A stretch of 64,000 nt of DNA, taken from contig CM061134.1 in the NCBI GenBank assembly GCA_030789695.1, positions 65,919,481 through 65,983,480 of the forward strand. Reading direction: 5' to 3'. The notes beneath the pieces were generated by a model. The model saw only the letters and a list, made by a program, of their open reading frames with translations. It searched no databases and was not told where the DNA came from. Positions 11,797 to 22,990 of the stretch are shown piece after piece. The translations under genes and the position numbers were made by a program. The DNA is from Scilla litardierei (taxonomy: Eukaryota; Streptophyta; Magnoliopsida; Asparagales; Asparagaceae). How positions within the stretch are numbered: position 1 is the first letter of the stretch; each line of letters starts with the position of its first letter.

Positions 11797-12974
11797 GAGC
11801 TTAATGAATACCGTCATAGCTTTTTGTGTGCTTGATTTGTTTTTGTTTGTGTGCTAGTTCATTTGTTTGTGTGCTAGTTCATTTGTTAGGATGCTTTAGT
11901 TCTTAATAAACACAAAACAAAAAATGAAAAATACAAAAAGCTATAAAATGTTGCTTAATGTGTATCTTTCTTTTGAATCATTAAAGTGGTATTAAAGAAT
12001 GATTTTCATATCCATGTAGAAATTGATGTATTATTGTTATAGCTACATGTGCATGTTTGACCTTTTAAATAACCATGACATGTTCAATGATTAGAATAAT
12101 TCGATTTCTACACCTACACTTTCACTTCCACAAGTATTAAATGTTGTACACTTTGAGATATCTTTTATGAAATATTGGAAAATGAATGTAAGATGAAAAA
12201 TAACTGAAAATCTACGAGATATGATGTGTCTTGCCTTGGATAAAAAATTGAGCTCAAAAGAATTGAATTGAAATATATATATATGACAAAGAAAGAAAAG
12301 AGCTCCGTATGAAAAATGGATACGATACATGGCAACGACACTACCCACGAGTATCCAACATGAGCTTTATGAGCAAACTTTAGCGTTGGTGTTATACTCG
12401 TCAAGCAATGCTACCCCAAATCTAAGAGTCCTCATAGGATATGCTTTGGGTGTGGTAACTTGAACTCATCTTTAATGAGATGGGAAAAATCAATCATAAA
12501 TGATATCATGATACATGGAAAAGTGGATTGGTTTGGGTTGAATTTCTTGAAAGTTCGCCTTATGTGCTTCAATGTTTAATCATCACACATACACAATGGT
12601 GTAGAAGTCTTTGTTATAATCTTAATTGGATTTGACTTGTTTATTCTAAGAATGACTACATGCAAGTATTTGCTATAGTTTATACTTTATAATACTCTCC
12701 TTTGTGTGTGTGATATGACATTGACTTCGTACGTACACTTTTGATGATAACAAAAGGGGGAGAATAATTTGGTAAAGATTTGGCGTGCTTAATTAATGAA
12801 TAATTTGTGAATGAATATGTGTTCAAAGGGAGCATGTCAATAGGGAAGCATCTTGCATATGATTTTATTAATCATGTTTAACATGCATCACCACACTTCA
12901 CAAACACATATCACGATGACATCTTATAGAGCGTATTGATCAAATCTTATTGCAGTTTGTAATCATCAAGAGAT
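11797..12974 (+). other. Non-coding 3' internal region of E2
   Basis: AT-rich sequence without pol motifs. A strong polypurine block, AAAAGGGGGAGA, lies at 12,752-12,763, more than 200 bp from the LTR. The bases just before the LTR (ATCATCAAGAGAT) are only a weak purine tract. The target duplication confirms the LTR boundary, so the adjacent tract has probably decayed. Confidence 0.65.
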
Positions 12975-14824
12975 TGTTGGATACAACGTGTAGTTGGATA
13001 CAACCGATAGTTGATTTCTTGTTTGATAATAACAAACCTTCGTGAATATTTCTCAAGTGTTTGTCAAGTGTTTTCAGGTACAATGAACAAGAAGAACAAT
13101 AAGGGCAAACCATCGAGGGTCAAACAAGAAGACCGAGTCAAGTGACACACAAAAAATTGAAGAGCATGATACTATGCGATAATTTTTATAGAGCAAACTA
13201 TATAGATAGATAGATAGATTATTTAAGCAATGTTATATGCATACAGATGAGATGCTTCTACAAGCTTTATAAATTATTATTTAGGGGCAAACTTTATTTT
13301 ATATACATTTTGATGCAAACTAATTAAAAGCATTTGTTTTTATGGTGGTAGGAAGCCATAACGTGAGTGGAAGGGCAATGGTGTAAATCTTGTACCTACT
13401 TAAAAGCATTTGTTTGCATTTGAAGCCAACACGTAAGTGGAAGGGCAATTATGTAAATCTTGCAAACATAATCATCATGTCATGGCTTTGTGCGGCATGA
13501 TTCGTGGTTGGGTGGCCAAGCAAATTCTAGATGGCAAACCTGTGATTAAAAGGAAATTGAATGAGGGGCAATTTCGGTAAAGCAACATAAAAAGCACCTA
13601 AGTCTGCATGCCTATTTAAAGCGTACAAGAGACGCTCTCTAAGGGTTATACGGCTCAGAAAAATACTAGAGAGGAGCAGCTGGCGGTGCTGTTATCAAAG
13701 AAAACAGAAGAGGAAGGCCAACCAAACAATTGAAGGAGAGAGAGAATCAAAGCCCATGATGAATATAGCCGACATAATCATCAACTAGTGAATTAAAATG
13801 GTCATTTGTTTTAAGCTTTAATCACCACTTATATTGTTTTGTTTTTGTAGGCACATTCATCCAAGGGGTTAGCACTATCTTTTTGGGGGCACAACGTTGA
13901 AGGCTCTGCCAAAAAATTGAATGCACTGCAAAAAGGTAAGGTACGGCCAAAAACAATTACGAGGGTTTAACAAAGTTGTATTGCAGAAGAGAGAGAGAAG
14001 AATCTTTCTTCCACATACAGAGCGTGAGCACAAATGAAGATCTTAAACTTTATGCTGCCGTCTTTAAGCTGTAGCCCTCTGCCTTAAACCGCAAGCTTCT
14101 CGTGTTGCCGTGAAGCTGAGTTTCTTGTTTGAGGGAAAGCTGACATGGCACTATTAATTGCATGTAAAGTTTCTAGAGGAGGCTGCGAAAATACGAGGAA
14201 TCAGAATTATTGCTTTGCGCACATACCATTCCAAATCTGAGTTGAATTGGAAGTTCACAGACCAGATTGCGACTCAACTTTGCGAAGCTATAAATTGAGA
14301 TCCAGAACTCAGATCGAGATACCGTTTGCGTCAGACTGAAACTGACGACGTGTTGATCGACTGAGACGACGACACAGACACGAATTGAGCTTTTCTAAAC
14401 TCTTTGTTAGTTTATATCCGTGTATTGGTGTGTTGATCTTTGTAGTCACTTATTCATTCTTTTGGGGTCTTGTCTAGTCGGTACTAGACAAGAGGGTCTT
14501 GACTAGTTGGGGCTAGTCAAGAGAGAGCATTTACTAGATTAATAGTGTTTAGCACTTTGGTGAGTGCGGTACGAGAACCTGGTGAGCGTAGAGTAGGTGC
14601 TCTAGCTTTTTATGATTGTACCAGTAACATATTAATGCTAGTATATGCTTTGGTACTGGAGTAGGTCGTTGGGACAACCGAACAAAGGTAAATCTGTTGT
14701 GCACTCTGTGATTGCTTTTTATTTACTCTGTATTAGGCTATTTGTGCTTATAACTGCCTGTGATATTGCAAGAATTTTTATTAACCTATTCACCACCCCT
14801 CTAGGCTTAAATTCAAATCCAACA
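12975..14824 (+). mobile_element. 3' LTR of E2
   Basis: A 1,850-bp LTR, TGTTGGATAC ... CCAACA, followed by the duplication ACCGA. It is collinear with the 5' LTR, with scattered substitutions and small indels, including GATA-repeat (near 13,205) and AG-repeat differences. The divergence suggests an insertion of moderate age. Confidence 0.9.
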
Positions 14825-14829
14825 ACCGA

Positions 14830-15338
14830 TTCGTATTTTGACATTGTTGAAATTTTCATATTGACTCATCATATTACAATATTTTTTATTGACAACATAC
14901 TATACACAGAGATTTTGATCTACCTCTGTGTTATTGCTTACTTGCTCTTCTTCATGATGTTCATCATGTTTATTATGTTTCATGATCTATAATGTTAGAT
15001 ATTTTGTATGATACATTATGTATCATGTATGATTTTCCTGAAAACAAAAGATGGAGAGAATTTAAGATTTATGATTTTCCATTTGTTATAGTTTTTTTAT
15101 GGATAGCTAATGACTCATGATCTTGATTTTATGGCTTCATTAGTATGCATGATCCTACGTGATGATGATTTCCCATTTGTAAGGGGAGCATGTTAGTGGA
15201 GGAGTGTACGATTATGATTGCTTTAAGTGCTTGATTGTATTTCATTGATCACAAACTTTATGTCCATAACACTTTGTTATCTATACTTCATTAAACAAAT
15301 CTTAATTTTAGTTTTGTTATCGTCAAAAGGGAGATTAT
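14830..15338 (+). other. Right flank of E2: internal end of the older copia relative
   Basis: The sequence resembles the 3' internal region of E2 (AAGGGGAGCATG near 15,181 against AAGGGAGCATG near 12,826). It ends in CAAAAGGGAGATTA, a polypurine tract ahead of an LTR-like sequence. No coding region is seen. Confidence 0.5.
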
Positions 15339-16640
15339 TGTATATGACAATCGATGAGTGCTTGTTTGATGCTAATAAATATGCAAGAATGAACTGATGT
15401 GTTTGCTAAGTATTGTATAGCTTTAATATTTCTAAAAGGTTGGTAACAATTTTTAAATTGTAGGAAATATTTCTGAGAAGACTACCGAATGGATTATGAT
15501 CAATTGTGGACGAATTATATTTGGGGAAGTAGATTTTTTAGAGATTTTTGATGGGATTTATTTGGATTTATTTTGCAATTTTTTAAAAGAAGATTTAACA
15601 AAATATTTGAGATTTTTAATAGAATTTTTCACTAATTTTTCAGTTTGATTTTTGCAACCCACGTTGTTGATTTTCTCAACCAGACTTATTTTAGCTAAAT
15701 TAACGCGACCTAATTTAATTTTTTTCTTAGCGATTTTTAGCTGCCCAAATAGAGTTATTGTGTGGCCCAACTCATCGTGGCCCATAGCGGCAAAACACAC
15801 GAACAACGTGCACGTTCCACGCCCTAGGTAATGCGTGAGGGGCTTGGATAAGCGATACACGACAGCAACACATGCAATCGTGTCTCGATCGGATAGCTGA
15901 AGCAAGGCGTAGTATGATTTGAAGTAGAATTCTAAATCCAAATCCCTACTATAAACAGGTTTCGGGTTTGATTTAAAGGCTATTCAAGGGATTTTAACCT
16001 AAGGTGTTGTGCAATTTTGAGAGCCTATCCCTGCGAACATTTTTTGCCCTACCGATGGCAAAAACTAAGAGAAAACGAGGAGCCATGTTGTTTATTTTGA
16101 AAGCCAAAGTCAAAAAAGGATTAAAAAAATATTGTTCAATTCAAAAAAGATGTGAATACTTCAAGACCGTTCATGCAACTTCAGACCAATTGAACAAGTC
16201 AATGATGGCCTTAAACATAACGACAATCACATGTTATCAGTGCAACGGAGATGTGAACGGAGCTTCACATCTGAGAATTTCTTAACTCTTTTCTTTTGTG
16301 ATTTTTGTGTTAATAATTTGATGAGTGTATTTTTCCTTGAACAATATTTTTGAGTGATTGAGTCACATGTGTTATGATTGAGGTATTCTTGATTCACTAT
16401 GTGAGTTAATGTAGAATTACTAGATTATTGTAGATCAGTCATTAGCAATTTGCGAGTATATATGAGTTGCAGCATGAATTGACTAACTTGATTTGTGATC
16501 TTACGGGCAGAAGTAGGCTATTTTAGTCAAACATGGATAAATCTATGGATTCTGCTATGGTTAACTTTTATTTCTGCATTTATTATTTTGCATCTATGGT
16601 TGTCATATGTAATTTGACTAAATACCATATCCTCATATAT
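15339..16640 (+). mobile_element. Diverged LTR of the older copia relative
   Basis: It begins TGTATATGACAATCG after a polypurine tract. It follows the order of the E2 LTR at low similarity: TTGTTTGATGCTAATAAA near the start, a TATAAA box near 15,950, CTTAACTCTTTTC near 16,285, and AGTAGGCTATTTTAGTC followed by TGGATAAATC near 16,510-16,545. The right end is uncertain because the terminal bases cannot be matched. A 93-residue basic ORF at 16,004-16,285 lies within it and is not taken as a gene. Confidence 0.5.
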
Positions 16641-17550
16641 GGTATATTTTGCAATCTTACAATAAGCAACAAATAACAAAAAATAGGTACTGTAAAATTT
16701 TATAAAATGGTATGACAATAAAAATCAATAATAGGATCAGAAAAGCACATAACATAAAGAATTAAGAAGAGATTTTTCCACCAAAATTTGTAAATGACCC
16801 TTTAAAATTAATTTAGTTAGGTAGCTGCATAAGAAAGGCAAGAAGATACTTAGGTAACCCATTTTTGGACAGTCAATTAACTAGAGAATAATTAGGGGAT
16901 TGTGCATAAGCTAATAGTCGTACATAATGACATAATAAGAATAATGATAACAAATAATAATAATAATACCAATAACAAAATAATAATAAATAGCAAAACC
17001 ATGGGGGCCACGGCCACCGGCATAAACCATAGGCATGAGGTGGCAAATGATCTTCCCCCTCAAGGGACAAGTGTCCTAAAGGGGAAGACTACTTAAAAAC
17101 TCTTTCTCTGACCCGTTAACCTACTTACATTAGACAACACACCCCAACGCTTATTTGGAAACTTATGGTTGTAAATAGCTTGCCTGAATTATTTCGATGA
17201 TTAATTTGATCAGACAATATGCAAATATAACTTTGTTTATTTTGGTCGAGTGATAGGTGAACAGCCTTTTGATGTTCATTTCGTTCAAGTGATGGGCAAA
17301 CAGAATGACTTACACCCTCCAGTGCCCAATTTGATTTCTCCCTCCAAGGCTTGATTTTTTCACCTTAAGGGGATCGATTGATTTTTCCCCATGCGACCTA
17401 ATTTATGAACAACACGGTTTGTGATACATCTATATATATCATAGCACAGACGGAGTCACTTCGCTTAAAGTTCTTCAGCATCAACCAAAATGAAGAAAGG
17501 ATTATATCTGTGTAGGACCTGCTCAAGGAGTCAAGAGATGAAGCAATGGA
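16641..17550. other. Region without recognisable gene
   Basis: AT-rich sequence with an (AAT)-rich run at about 16,945-16,990 and a short hairpin-like stretch, CCCCTCAAGGGACAAG..CTAAAGGGG, near 17,057-17,085. No protein, RNA gene or complete mobile element was recognised. Confidence 0.4.
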
Positions 17551-17620
17551 ATGTATAGTAAAGCAACAATTGCAAATGCAATGTTATTACAACACGAAAG
17601 TCAAAACACATACCTTTCAA

Positions 17621-17985
17621 CTGCTGCCTTATCCTGTAAAGAGCAAAGTTTAATAAGAGGAAAGACGTTAAGGAATGCTGACAGCAAGCTAGGAAGGTTC
17701 GTGCAAGGTGGTAGGGTCCTCAGATCAAGCACAGATATCCTTAAGACCCTACTAGAAGAAAAATGTCATGTCTATGGAAGTGAAAATATTAACTATGCTT
17801 TAGTTTATATACTTCAAATAGGAACACATAGAGTACAAGGGGTCATCATCCTCAGATCAAGCACAGATACCCTTAAGACCCTGCTAGAAAAAATGGCATA
17901 TCTATGGAAGTGAAAATATTAACTATGCTTTAGTTTAAATACTTCAAATATGAACACATGGATCAGGTCTCAAAGACTCTATGTT
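17621..17985. repeat. Tandem duplication (about 120 bp) overlapping an exon-like minus-strand segment
   Basis: The segment beginning CCTCAGATCAAGCACAGATA occurs at about 17,717 and again at about 17,850. Each is followed by a similar TTAACTATGCTTTAGTTTA block. Read on the minus strand, the first copy and its neighbour give a hydrophobic, leucine-rich peptide (VLRISVLDLRTLPPC and on to 17,640). It ends at a pyrimidine-rich CTCTTTACAG next to a GTATGTG donor-like site. I do not recognise the protein. It may be a duplicated exon of a decayed gene. Confidence 0.35.
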
Positions 17986-18235
17986 TGGATTCGAACAACA
18001 TGGCCAGCAAAAATTTGCAATTCTTCATTCAGTGACGGTGCTTACGAAAATGACCAAGATGACTAATGTATGGGAATAGTTGCTAATATCTTATAACATG
18101 TTATACGTACCGTACGATATGATATGATATAAAGGGATTTTAATATATATCAGATGACCATATTAAAGATATATAATAGCGTATGATATGATTGTCATAT
18201 ACAATATAAATCAATCAATATCTATATGACCGATA

Positions 18236-18273
<38 letters not shown>
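18236..18273. repeat. (TCTA)n microsatellite
   Basis: About nine TCTA units run straight into the first Helitron-like 5' end, TCTATATTCTATAAAA. Confidence 0.9.
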
Positions 18274-18274
<1 letters not shown>

Positions 18275-18794
18275 ATTCTATAAAATAAGGATGTTATCAA
18301 GAGAAATTGGATAAGAGAACTTGGACAAAAGAATTTGGATAAGAGAATTTGGACAAGAGTATACATATACATATACATATATACATATACATACATATAC
18401 ATACATACATACATACATATCTATTCTATAAAATAGGGATGTAATCAAGAGAACTTAGACAAGAGAATTTGGATAAGAGAATTTGGACAAGAGTATACAT
18501 ATACATATACATATATACATAAACATACATATACATACATACATACATATCTATTCTATAAAATAGGGATGTAATCAAGAGAAATTGAATAAGAGAATTT
18601 GGACAAGAGAAATTGGATAAGAGATGAGATTTTGAGGGATAAGAGAGGAGGTGGAGAATTTTGCACATGCAACCCCGTCTTTTACAGTTTTGCCCCTGGA
18701 CCCTCCTCCCACACACACCCACACTTTTCATTCTTCCCCCCTTTCCGACCGTTTTTTCCAGTCCACGTGCACGTGTGCACGGGTTATTTGCTAG
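18270..18794 (+). mobile_element. Non-autonomous Helitron with repeated 5' ends
   Basis: The 3' end is typical of a Helitron: a hairpin-forming GTGCACGTGTGCAC is followed by GGGTTATTTG and CTAG, with T next. The 5' end TCTATTCTATAAAATAGGG is present three times (about 18,270, 18,420 and 18,550). Each is followed by GGATGT(T/A)ATCAAGAGAA and GAATTTGGACAAGAG units, and the copies are separated by (TATACA)n runs. The element contains no Rep/helicase. The functional 5' end is probably the copy at 18,550, with the others as tandem or earlier copies. Confidence 0.72.
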
Positions 18795-19291
18795 TCTATT
18801 ATATAAAAGAGGGATGTTATCAAGAGAAATTGGATAAGAAAATTTGGACATGAGAAATTGGATAAGAGAATTTGGATATCTATTATATAAAAGAGGGAAA
18901 TTGGATAAGAGAAAATATAAGAGAAGCGATTTTGAGGGATAAGAGAGGAGGTGGAGAATTTTGCACATACAACCCCGGTTTTTGCATTTTTGCCCTTGTA
19001 CCCTCCCCACACACCCACCCACACTTTTTATTCTCCCCCTTCCGACCATTTTTTTCCAGTCCTTTGAAGATTTTGAATCTTATCCTACTAGGACAAAGCT
19101 TTGTCCTACGTGGCAAGTTTGTCCTAGGTGGCAATAACAATTTTGGGGGACTTAAATTTGGGGGGGGAACTTAAATTTGGGGAAAACTTGAAATTTTGTG
19201 GGAAAACTTGAAATTTGGGGGAACTTGATATATCTGGGGGGAAACTCAGCCATTAAATAAACTGTGCCCTATGGGCACGGGTAATGACTAG
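18795..19291 (+). mobile_element. Second Helitron, joined head-to-tail to the first
   Basis: It starts TCTATTATATAAAAGAGGG at 18,795, immediately after the CTAG of the preceding element. It ends with a hairpin (GTGCCC-TAT-GGGCAC), GGGTAATGA and CTAG at 19,288-19,291, followed by T. A further 5' end with the same sequence lies at 18,880 after GGATA, so a third copy may start there. The internal GAGGTGGAGAATTTTGCACA and CCACACTTTT blocks match the first Helitron. No coding capacity is seen. Confidence 0.72.
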
Positions 19292-19292
19292 T

Positions 19293-19744
19293 GTATGTGT
19301 GTGTGTGGTAAAGGGGATCTAGGGTGCCTCCTTAGATGCAATCTAAGGAGTCGCCCCATATTTCCCCCATTTTCCAACATTTTTTTGGAATTTGTTTTCA
19401 TGTGAATGTTGTTCACCTCATGGATGAATAACATACCAAATTTCAAGGGATTATAATACTTTTTGGGCCACCATCTACCACTAACAACTTCATGGGGTTT
19501 TCAGCACGTTTTTAGACCACGTTTTTAGACCATTGAAGTTGTAAGGGGTAGATTGTGGCTCAAAAAGTATTGAAATCTCCTGAAATTTGGTATGTTGATC
19601 ATCCATGATGTAAACAACAATCCCATGCACAAAAAATTCCAAAAAAATTGTGAAAAATGGGGAAAAATAGGGGCGTCTCCTTAGATTTCATCTAAGGAGG
19701 CACCCTAGATCCCGTTCCCCCCCCCATACACACACACACATAGT
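19293..19744. repeat. Long foldback (inverted-repeat) element
   Basis: Two arms of about 200 bp face each other with only a short centre (about 19,495-19,535). The outer arm GGGATCTAGGGTGCCTCCTT on the left matches the reverse complement of the right end (AAGGAGGCACCCTAGATCCC). Pairing continues through TGGAATTTGTTTTCATG and ACATACCAAATTTCA. Beyond the arms, (GT)n on the left faces (CA)n on the right, so the palindrome takes in the microsatellites. It would form one long hairpin. No transposase is seen; it could be a foldback MITE. Confidence 0.8.
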
Positions 19745-20260
19745 ATTGGTCAAAAGTTGAGTTACTATTAAGTTTATCATAACAAATCTAGATTTAAATT
19801 GATCCTCTTTATATTTAGAGCTAAAATTGATCAATCACTCAACTTAGCAAAGAACACATAAATCACTACTAACATGTTGATGATCACATATGCTTGATAC
19901 CCGTGTTACTGCTTGTCAACTACGTTGACCATCTTTGGAGCTCATATAGTTTTACATATCGAGCTTCGCCGACCCCAATGATCAATCTATCCTTGAAGAT
20001 CTTTAATAAGCTCATTTTGATTCTCGCTGGATCTTGTGAAGGCTTTGCCAACTGTTGCAAAACTTCTTCAACTATCATTGACCTTTATAGCTATTATTTT
20101 CGGACTCTTTTTATATTTCCTGATAATATTTGTTTTATGATTAACTTCATATACATAATTAACATAATTATTGCATGAGATAAATTTATATTACGACATA
20201 TGATACAATATGATATAGATAAAATAATTATAGAAAATGATAAACAATATATATCACAAT
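19745..20260. other. Region without recognisable gene
   Basis: AT-rich, with short ORFs on both strands and no recognisable domain. Confidence 0.4.
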
Positions 20261-20490
20261 ACGATAACTTTATGTTTCGGGTGGAAGCTTTAGAGAAGAA
20301 CCCATCTGTTGGCTTTCCAAACTCGTATGAACCCGAAAACCCCAGAGGTGGTTCCAACCATGCAAACTCTGGTGGCCCCAATATAGGAATCGAAATTTTG
20401 CATTTAGTGATGGTGCTTACGACAGTGATTAAGACGGCTGATGCACAGTTTAGCCATGATGAAAACCACATCCGCAGCTACTTAAAATAA
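20261..20490 (-). other. Protein-like segment, unidentified
   Basis: Both strands keep an open frame here. The minus frame has a proline-rich stretch (GPPEFAWLEPPLGFSG). The plus frame has PENPRGGSNHANSGG and, after a frame change, FAFSDGAYDSD. The block TGATGGTGCTTACGACAGTG at about 20,409 recurs in diverged form near 18,037 (GTGACGGTGCTTACGAAAAT). It looks like a relic of a coding exon, but strand and family are not settled. Confidence 0.3.
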
Positions 20491-20679
20491 ACCCAAAAGC
20501 ATTAGAGATGGCTCCAGCTATACAAATTCTAGTGCTGAGACCATGACTTGGAGCACCATGACATCAAGTGGGATGGCCAGGTGAACTGACACCTACAACC
20601 GAGAAGAGAAGAATTAGTACCTCACCACAAGCATCTCATCGTAACTTCAAATGTTAATCCAGAGTCAGACATCTACAAG

Positions 20680-20935
20680 CACCCTGGCAACCCCCATTGC
20701 ATCAACAAAAGAATATGGATCCAAAACTATGGCAGCGTCATAGCTCACATTCGAGTGCTTTTGACACGTGCATGCCAGATTGTTAAGAATCTCTATCCCA
20801 TGAACATGGGGTTATAAAGCTGAAAATGTGATCATCTCAAAATCCTCATGCCAAAACACGTCAGCTAGCTTCTTAGCAATCATAGGCTGGCTCCTTATAG
20901 CCTTAGCCACAACTCAGTTGAGTTACCACTTTATC
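20680..20935 (-). pseudogene. Protein-like minus-strand segment, unidentified
   Basis: Read on the minus strand, about 80 codons follow in one frame with a single internal stop (TAA). They include SQPMIAKKLADVFWHEDF before the stop and DAAIVLDPYSFVDAMGVARV after it, closing at TGA near 20,672. The composition is that of a helical soluble protein rather than random sequence. I do not recognise the family. It lies downstream of the RIF1-like exons on the same strand and could be part of that gene, another gene or a captured fragment. Confidence 0.35.
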
Positions 20936-20939
20936 ACAT

Positions 20940-21567
20940 TATTATTTGTAACTGTATGATTTTTTTACTTCTACTCTGGAACTCAATAGAGTGAATTCAA
21001 CAAACTTGTTCAGAAGTAACATCTAACTATGTTTACATCACCATACAGCACAAAATATGTGCCCAAAGGTAGTGATCAGCCCCTTGGGGAGCAGTTCTCA
21101 TACCATAAGACCAGACTCCTCGTCTTCTCAACTTCTAGAGAGGTAGTTTCACACTCAGACTCTGTAGATAAAACCCAAGAATAAGGGACTATTGTTACAG
21201 CATAAAATATTCATGACCTAAGATTCGGAGGCACATCAGCCCACTAACAAACTTTGGCCCGAATAGATAAAAGAATTTTATTAGGATTATATATTTAAGG
21301 TCTGTCTTTAATTAGAAGATTTATTTTCTAGAAACTCATTAATATTAAGTAACCACCTAAATAAGAGTCAAACCCAACTTGGGACTGCAATATAAAACCA
21401 ACCACTCATCCTATATAAAACGGAGGGTGAGGGGAATTAAAGGGAGCCAACTTCAATTCAATTCAAGAAAGAATAAGCAAAATAAATCACTCCAAAATTC
21501 CTAATATCATTCATCGTCCTTGTTCATATTATTATCTTTGATTAACAATCTTTAACTTGAACATCGG

Positions 21568-21621
<54 letters not shown>

Positions 21622-22376
21622 AGGAGCATTCTTGACCTCACACTAACTTTTCTTATCTAGCATGTGCCGGTAAGTCTCGCGAGGGGCAATCTTGGCCGCA
21701 TGTCTGGTACAAATCAATCTCTTTCAAGGTACGATCAAGTCTAAACCTTTGACAGTAGAAAACAAGTAAAATAAATTTTCTCTTTTGATCCGCCATTATT
21801 ATACGAAGAATGCAAAATTTTAGCGATTTACATTGGTCATTTTAGTTGGTTTCTAGAAAAGACAAATAATGGGGATGAATGGACTCAAACAGTAATAGGA
21901 GGAAGAATAAAGAAAAAAATTAAATTGCTTTAAATATCCAATTAAATCAGCTTTGAGCTTGTTTTGAGAAGGGTAAGAACTTTAAAATGTGGCATGCAAA
22001 CATGGGCAGGCTAATATATTTGGAATATAGTTTTCATTTACGATTTCAAAAATGGTATGGAAAAGGTAAAATAGAGACAACATTGACACCAGAACAAAGA
22101 CTAGCTGTAGCTTTATTGGTTCTTGTTAATTAGGCAATAATCAAATGATACTAGATCATCTCGAGTAAGACACCACAACACTAAATTGTCATTTCCTTCT
22201 AAGGCTTCGTCTACGTCTGAAGGGCAACATGTTATGCTTGGATCAAATAGCAAAATATATAGTGTAGCTCTTCTTTAGAAGGCTACTCTGTGAAGGAATT
22301 CCACACGAGACATATGTGAAAAGTGCAATGTCAACAGAGGAAAGAGAGATTTTTCAAAATTTGAAGGAAAGTATGT
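20940..22376. other. Intergenic or intronic sequence with possible LTR relic
   Basis: No gene is recognised. The stretch 21,400-21,720 (CTATATAAAACGGAGGG, then a leader-like AATTCAATTCAAGAAAG, and GGTAAGTCTCGCGAGGGG) has the look of an LTR promoter and leader, but no partner LTR or PBS was found. Confidence 0.35.
21569..21620. repeat. 52-base poly(G) run
   Basis: An uninterrupted G homopolymer of 52 bases preceded by ATCGGC and followed by TAGGAGC. It could form G-quadruplexes. It could also reflect sequencing or assembly error. Confidence 0.95.
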
Positions 22377-22990
22377 CTACTGCATCTTGACTTTACTGAA
22401 TCCATAGTCACATGATGCAAGCAGCCAACTCTGGAATGCAATAAGAAGGCGGTTTAATTTCATAATTTCATACTTGGAACTTTCATCCAGAAACTGAAGT
22501 TGAGAAAATGATGTGGCACGGGACTGTGAGGGGGCACACGAGGGGGCGCGTGGATCCATGCGGGGGCTAGTTCAAGTCTATCAAAGGAGGAGGCGACTCG
22601 GGTCCACCATGGGCCCGGGGTCAAACTTGTAGGTTCGCAGCTACGAGAGAGGGTCGTTTAGTAATTCAACAATTAGCTCATCCCCCCCTTAAGCAAGGGC
22701 CAGCCAGCCCTAGAGAGGTTATTGAAGAATTGATTTGTAAGTGCTTTTCATACCTAGAACCCTAGTTCATCTACTTGCGATTGTTTCCATCAATTCCTAT
22801 TGTTAGTTTAGCCCTAGATTAATTGTAGTAGCTTTTATTGTTAATTTCAGATCTGTTCTTCTTATAAAAATCTTATTTTTATTAATCCACATTCATAAAA
22901 ATCCTACCTTTATCCCCACAAAAAGCCCTAGACGCATCAGAAAACTGACTACCACCTTGGATCATTCTACTAGGTTAGGGTTGATGAATA
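22377..22990 (-). pseudogene. Exon-like minus-strand ORF split by a solo LTR, unidentified
   Basis: On the minus strand a frame reads IQGGSQ (22,945-22,970 side) into FSQLQFLDESSKYEIMK once the solo LTR at 22,509-22,939 and one target-site copy are ignored. It ends with SKVKMQ and a TAG. About 50 codons stay open across the insertion. I do not recognise the protein. It lies between the RIF1-like exon 4 and other unidentified segments on the same strand. Confidence 0.35.
22509..22939 (+). mobile_element. Solo LTR, chromovirus-like (431 bp)
   Basis: It begins TGATGTGGCACGGGACTG and ends CTAGACGCATCA. Perfect 5-bp duplications, GAAAA, flank it (22,504-22,508 and 22,940-22,944). Length and TGATG start resemble the LTRs of elements A and B (413 and 420 bp). 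Orientation is inferred from that resemblance. Solo LTRs arise by recombination between the two LTRs of one element. Confidence 0.82.

Larger units (their letters stand above)
7933..14824 (+). mobile_element. Gag-only Ty1/copia element E2 (complete, 6.9 kb)
   Basis: A full-length insertion with LTRs at 7,933-9,779 and 12,975-14,824, flanked by a perfect 5-bp duplication, ACCGA (7,928-7,932 and 14,825-14,829). The 3.2-kb internal region has a PBS, a broken gag and non-coding sequence, and no pol domains. This structure fits the terminal-repeat-with-gag (TR-GAG) class described in plants, which depends on partners for protease, RT and integrase. It is inserted in a diverged relative of itself. 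Confidence 0.88.

Noticed and set aside
16004..16285. 93-residue basic ORF with two CX2C-like cysteines
   Set aside because: It lies within a diverged LTR of an old copia element and has no recognisable family.
17621..17642. 20-nt micro-exon between TTTACAG and GTATGTG on the minus strand
   Set aside because: Splice-like borders alone are too common in AT-rich DNA; kept only as part of the unidentified exon-like segment.
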